This document shows, piece after piece, positions 23,625 to 26,147 of a DNA stretch of 26,147 nt. The notes beneath the pieces were generated by a model that was not told where the DNA came from, did not search any database, and saw only the letters and a program-made list of their open reading frames with translations. The DNA comes from Saprospiraceae bacterium UBA2365 (GTDB taxonomy: Bacteria > Bacteroidota > Bacteroidia > Chitinophagales > Saprospiraceae): contig DDTL01000199.1 of NCBI GenBank assembly GCA_002344345.1, positions 1-26,147 on the forward strand, read 5' to 3'. Numbering within the stretch: position 1 is the stretch's first letter; every line of letters begins with the position of its first letter. The translations under genes and the position numbers were made by a program.

Positions 23625-23996
23625 ATGAAGGAAAAAATTCGGATAATTACTGCGCTCTTATTGACCGTCATCTACGGTTATGCTGTGAGCATCGCTACGC
23701 AGTCCGTGTTTCTGACTGACAATAGAGATGCACGTTGTTCCGAACAAGAGACGTATTTGCTTTCCGTTTCCGCCAGCATTTTTGGCAGCGCCACGCCGAA
23801 AGATGTAACTTCCTTTAATAAAACCAATCAGTTTTCCGCACAAGATGCAAAAAAACCTTTTAGTCCTGGCGAGCTGCTCCAAAACGAAGAGCCGCTTATC
23901 CGTAGCGAACTGTCACAATACGGACATTTTTCAACCAACCTGCTTATACAATTCCGCAAAACAGACAAGATCTTCCCTTTTCATTATTTCTGGTAA
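23625..23996 (+). CDS. Small membrane-anchored or exported protein ending FPFHYFW
   Basis: A 123-residue protein with a basic N-terminus and one hydrophobic segment (about residues 6-26, IITALLLTVIYGYAVSIA), acting as signal or anchor, followed by about 95 polar residues outside the membrane. The outer part is rich in Ser, Gln and Asn, contains one Cys (DARCSEQE), and ends with the aromatic motif KIFPFHYFW. I do not recognise a domain; an aromatic ending like this recurs, as far as I recall, in small hypothetical Bacteroidota proteins. A -7-like TACCTTCG (23613-23620) lies just 5 bp before the ATG, so the message may be nearly leaderless. It is followed by an 11-bp stem-loop. Function unknown. 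Confidence 0.6.
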   Translation: MKEKIRIITALLLTVIYGYAVSIATQSVFLTDNRDARCSEQETYLLSVSASIFGSATPKDVTSFNKTNQFSAQDAKKPFSPGELLQNEEPLIRSELSQYGHFSTNLLIQFRKTDKIFPFHYFW

Positions 23997-24031
23997 AAAA
24001 TAATTTTTTACAAAATTCAGATCGTATAAAA

Positions 24032-24056
24032 GCAAAGGCTTTCCAAAAGCCTTTGC
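24032..24056 (+). terminator. Stem-loop after the FPFHYFW gene
   Basis: GCAAAGGCTTT (24032-24042) and AAAGCCTTTGC (24046-24056) form a perfect 11-bp stem with a 3-nt loop, 35 bp after the stop codon. No T-run follows directly. It may separate this gene from the next one. Confidence 0.6.
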
Positions 24057-24127
24057 GGTAAATCGGCAGGCATCGGTTGATCCGGTGCAATTTTGATAAA
24101 TTATTTTAATCACAAAAATTTTATAAA

Positions 24128-24613
24128 ATGGACAAAGGAAGCGCCATCATGGGAGCTGTTTTAATAGCTTTGATTATCATACCTTTCATCATCTACAGCC
24201 AAAACGCACGCAGGAAGAAAAGTCAATTGCTCAAACAACTCAAAGCATTGGCATCTGCCAACAATGGTCAGATCAGCCGGCATGAATTCAGCGGTCATAC
24301 CCTGATCGGAATGGATGAAAACAAACTACTTGTATTTTTCATCAAAAAGATCCACGATCAGATGACTGAACAAGTTGTAGACCTGGCTGGAATTCAGGAA
24401 GTGAAGATCTACAACGGCGGCAAAGTGATCAACAATCAAAATGCTGAAGTCAGGATCGGTGATAAACTGGAAATGGGATTTATTCCCCGCGATTCGGGTC
24501 AGTTGACCACCAAGCTGGAATTTTTCAATGTAAAAGATAATTTTCAGTTGCATACTGAACTGCTGACAGCTGAAAAATGGGCAGGGGAGATCAATCAGCT
24601 GCTTAAAAAATGA
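24128..24613 (+). CDS. Membrane-anchored protein of unknown function
   Basis: A 161-residue protein with a single N-terminal membrane helix (about 7-24, IMGAVLIALIIIPFIIY) followed by a basic stretch (NARRKKSQLLKQL), which by the positive-inside rule puts the remaining ~130 residues in the cytoplasm. The soluble part alternates short beta-like strands (KLLVFFIKK, VKIYNGGKVI, KLEMGFIPRD, TTKLEFFNV) and ends in a helix (AEKWAGEINQLLKK). This resembles a small PH-like or beta-barrel fold, but I cannot name a family. It stands alone, bounded by stem-loops at 24032 and 24624. The ATG at 24128 is the first of the frame. Confidence 0.75.
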   Translation: MDKGSAIMGAVLIALIIIPFIIYSQNARRKKSQLLKQLKALASANNGQISRHEFSGHTLIGMDENKLLVFFIKKIHDQMTEQVVDLAGIQEVKIYNGGKVINNQNAEVRIGDKLEMGFIPRDSGQLTTKLEFFNVKDNFQLHTELLTAEKWAGEINQLLKK

Positions 24614-24623
24614 TCATTTATTT

Positions 24624-24653
24624 AAAGCCCTGTGGATTTGTTCACAGGGCTTT
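24624..24653. terminator. Bidirectional terminator hairpin
   Basis: AAAGCCCTGTG (24624-24634) and CACAGGGCTTT (24643-24653) form a perfect 11-bp stem with an 8-nt loop, ending in T-residues on one strand and flanked by TTT on the other. It begins 10 bp after the stop of the plus-strand gene and faces the convergent gene at 24762, so it probably serves both. Confidence 0.75.
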
Positions 24654-24761
24654 ATAAAATGTTGCTATTTTTTAAAAGAACTTTCAAGATCCGAAATAAA
24701 TGGTGTAACCACTGAGCAGAATCAGGAAAAAACTGTGCTGATTTCGTCAAATGAGTTTTGT

Positions 24762-25286
24762 TTACTGTTTCTTTTCTGCTTCTTCAAGCCATTTTAACAC
24801 TGTTTCCCAGGCTTTATTAAAGTAGTTGTATACTGGATCCCATCGGGTATCTTCCGGCCAACCAAGGTGAATCAATTTTACTTCTGTCTGTTGATCATCA
24901 ATCGGTTGGAAAAGCACAACCACCCAGGTTTTGTACGCGTGTTGCCTCACTTCCATAAACTGTGGCGGGGCATTCCAGGAGAATGAAATCATTTGATCCG
25001 GTAAACAGGATAGCACCTTGCATCCTTCGCTACCCCTCAATCCTTCGGGCGCATTCATCATGAAATAGATCTCAAAAGGTCCACCGGGAACACATTCGAT
25101 CTGATTGTTTTCTCCGAAAAAACTTTTCAACCCTTCATGGGTTGTCCATCGCCAGTATACCTTTGAAACTGGTTCCTGAACGATCGTTGTTTTCTCGATC
25201 TTTTTGTCGGTTATTTTCATAACTGCTTGGGCAGAAAGCATTTGCATCGTTAGGATGAAGATGAAAAGTAAGAATAACCTTTGCAT
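24762..25286 (-). CDS. Exported AHSA1/SRPBCC-like protein
   Basis: A 174-residue protein with a hydrophobic N-terminal segment (MQRLFLLFIFILTMQMLSAQA) that looks like a signal peptide cleaved near residue 20. The remainder matches the AHSA1 (activator of Hsp90-like, START/SRPBCC) pattern: EPVSKVYWRWTTHEGLKSFF, a GGPFEIYFM strand, CLPDQMISFSWNAP, and VKLIHLGWPEDTRWD before the C-terminal helix AWETVLKWLEEAEKK. This fold makes a deep pocket for a hydrophobic ligand. Family members are usually cytoplasmic, so a secreted or periplasmic version is somewhat unusual. The ligand is unknown. It lies downstream of the thioredoxin-like gene on the same strand, with 246 bp between them, so it probably has its own transcript. 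Confidence 0.85.
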   Translation of the reverse strand: MQRLFLLFIFILTMQMLSAQAVMKITDKKIEKTTIVQEPVSKVYWRWTTHEGLKSFFGENNQIECVPGGPFEIYFMMNAPEGLRGSEGCKVLSCLPDQMISFSWNAPPQFMEVRQHAYKTWVVVLFQPIDDQQTEVKLIHLGWPEDTRWDPVYNYFNKAWETVLKWLEEAEKKQ

Positions 25287-25532
25287 AAAGTAAGTTTTAA
25301 GCTTTTAATAATGTTAAATTTTAAGTTTATTTAATGATAATTTGGCAACTATCGGATGTTAAGTCCATCACTTAATTAAAATTAATTGGATTCCTGACAA
25401 ATCCATTTTCCGATCTGATTGTTATTTGTTATGAGATTTAATCGTAGCTCACTCAGCCTCATGATAGCAAGTTAAAAAAAACTCCCGCATAAAATCTGTA
25501 AAAAAACTGCGGATTTGAATTATTGTGGTCTG

Positions 25533-25928
25533 CTATTGCAATAACAATAATAGTTTTTCCCGGAGTACATCATAACTGTTGTTGGATCCCTGAAGCTGGT
25601 GTTTGAGTTCTCCGTTTTTATAGATCAAAATGTTTGGAAAACCGTTCAACCCTTCCAGGTTGAAAATTTCCGGCAGAGTAAGGTAATTTACCTGTGCAAA
25701 ACCAACAGACAACAGTTGCTCTTCCGCAAAAAGTACACGTATCTCTTCCCTTTGCTTATCACAAAGCCCGCAGGTAGGTGAATGAAACAATACCAGTTTT
25801 ACGCCATCAGCCACATAATCCTGATAATGTTCAAGAGAGTTGATCTCCGTGAAAACATTGATTTCAATTTCACTTTTGCAGGAAAACATCAATATCAAAA
25901 TAAAAATGAAACTTGATTTAATATTCAT
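25533..25928 (-). CDS. Thioredoxin-like lipoprotein
   Basis: A 131-residue protein with a short signal ending in MFSC (Cys17 as the lipid-attachment residue), so it is probably tethered to an envelope membrane. The thioredoxin core has the redox pair Cys53-x-x-Cys56 in SPTCGLCDKQ and the cis-proline segment GFPNILIYKNGE. The CGLC dipeptide differs from thioredoxin's CGPC and suggests a different redox potential. It may reduce or form disulfides in exported proteins. The frame is open to 26015, but the Met at 25928 gives the proper lipoprotein signal; the upstream part would place a second hydrophobic stretch before it. Length is on the short side because it lacks extra N-terminal elements seen in TlpA-like proteins. 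Confidence 0.85.
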   Translation of the reverse strand: MNIKSSFIFILILMFSCKSEIEINVFTEINSLEHYQDYVADGVKLVLFHSPTCGLCDKQREEIRVLFAEEQLLSVGFAQVNYLTLPEIFNLEGLNGFPNILIYKNGELKHQLQGSNNSYDVLREKLLLLLQ

Positions 25929-26096
25929 AATAAAAATTTTGTTTATGTACTTTAGTATTGAATTAAAATAAAGTAGAAGTATAATACAATGCAAATAAAA
26001 TAAAAAATCACACAAGTCAGAAATTTCCGCGTTTAAAGGTTTAATAGTTTTTCACTATCATCCGACAAAATATAAAAGGATAGAATTTTTTGTTTG

Positions 26097-26123
26097 AGAT
26101 TTCTCGCTACGCTGCCAATGACA
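26097..26123 (+). repeat. Partial copy of the arm of the palindromic element
   Basis: AGATTTCTCGCTACGCTGCC followed by AATGACA resembles the left arm of the element at 10586 (AGATTTCTCCCTTCGGTCGA, then AACGAC). It lies near the right edge of the window, so any inverted partner would be outside it. Confidence 0.45.
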
Positions 26124-26147
26124 GACAGTTAGTTGTTTGGGTTAGGG

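Overview
The window looks like a chromosomal segment of a Bacteroidota bacterium, possibly of the Saprospiria/Chitinophagia side, although the class is only a guess. The evidence is a secreted protein with a type IX secretion (Por) C-terminal sorting domain, DUF2279 and DUF5362 membrane proteins, a LytS/LytTR two-component pair, WG-repeat and thioredoxin-like lipoproteins, starts without Shine-Dalgarno sequences, and several TAnnTTTG-type -7 boxes. No rRNA, tRNA, phage, transposase or CRISPR system was recognised. I find 22 supportable protein genes, and both strands are used.

Layout. 150-5235 (minus strand): an AT-rich WG-repeat lipoprotein, a T9SS-exported glycoside-hydrolase-like protein and a DUF5362 membrane protein. 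Between the last two lies an array of four 90-92 bp hairpin repeats at a 128-135 bp period, with a decayed fifth copy at 5601. 5863-10455 (plus): a DUF2279 membrane protein and a type-2 isoleucyl-tRNA synthetase whose HIGH motif reads GIHH. 10456-10815: a repeat-rich gap holding a perfect 20-bp palindrome between imperfect inverted arms and two 34-bp direct repeats. 10816-12284 (minus): a U32-family protein translationally coupled to a small ferredoxin. 12650-14504 (plus): a GH3-family acyl-adenylate enzyme overlapping a small unknown gene. 14593-15027 (minus): a GNAT acetyltransferase. 15517-18178 (plus): LytS-type kinase, LytTR regulator and fructosamine-kinase-like protein, probably one operon. 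18157-20740 (minus): an AroE-AroK fusion followed by overlapping aroA. 20860-21903 (minus): galE. 22446-24613 (plus): ECF sigma factor with an overlapping membrane protein, then two small envelope proteins of unknown function. 24762-25928 (minus): an exported AHSA1-like protein and a thioredoxin-like lipoprotein.

Functional links. Three shikimate-pathway activities (shikimate dehydrogenase, shikimate kinase, EPSP synthase) are encoded by two overlapping genes. The U32 protein resembles TrhP, a tRNA hydroxylase that depends on iron-sulfur chemistry and on prephenate, so both the coupled ferredoxin and the nearby aro genes may bear on its activity; this is inference.

Most worth following up: the hairpin array, whose arms are in exact register and preserve pairing through strand-asymmetric G-U wobbles; the 8-bp-periodic repeats placed directly after two stop codons in the same orientation relative to the gene; the composite palindromic element after ileS; and the GIHH signature of IleRS, a pattern linked to very high mupirocin resistance in type-2 enzymes. 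All calls come from reading the sequence; no database search was run.
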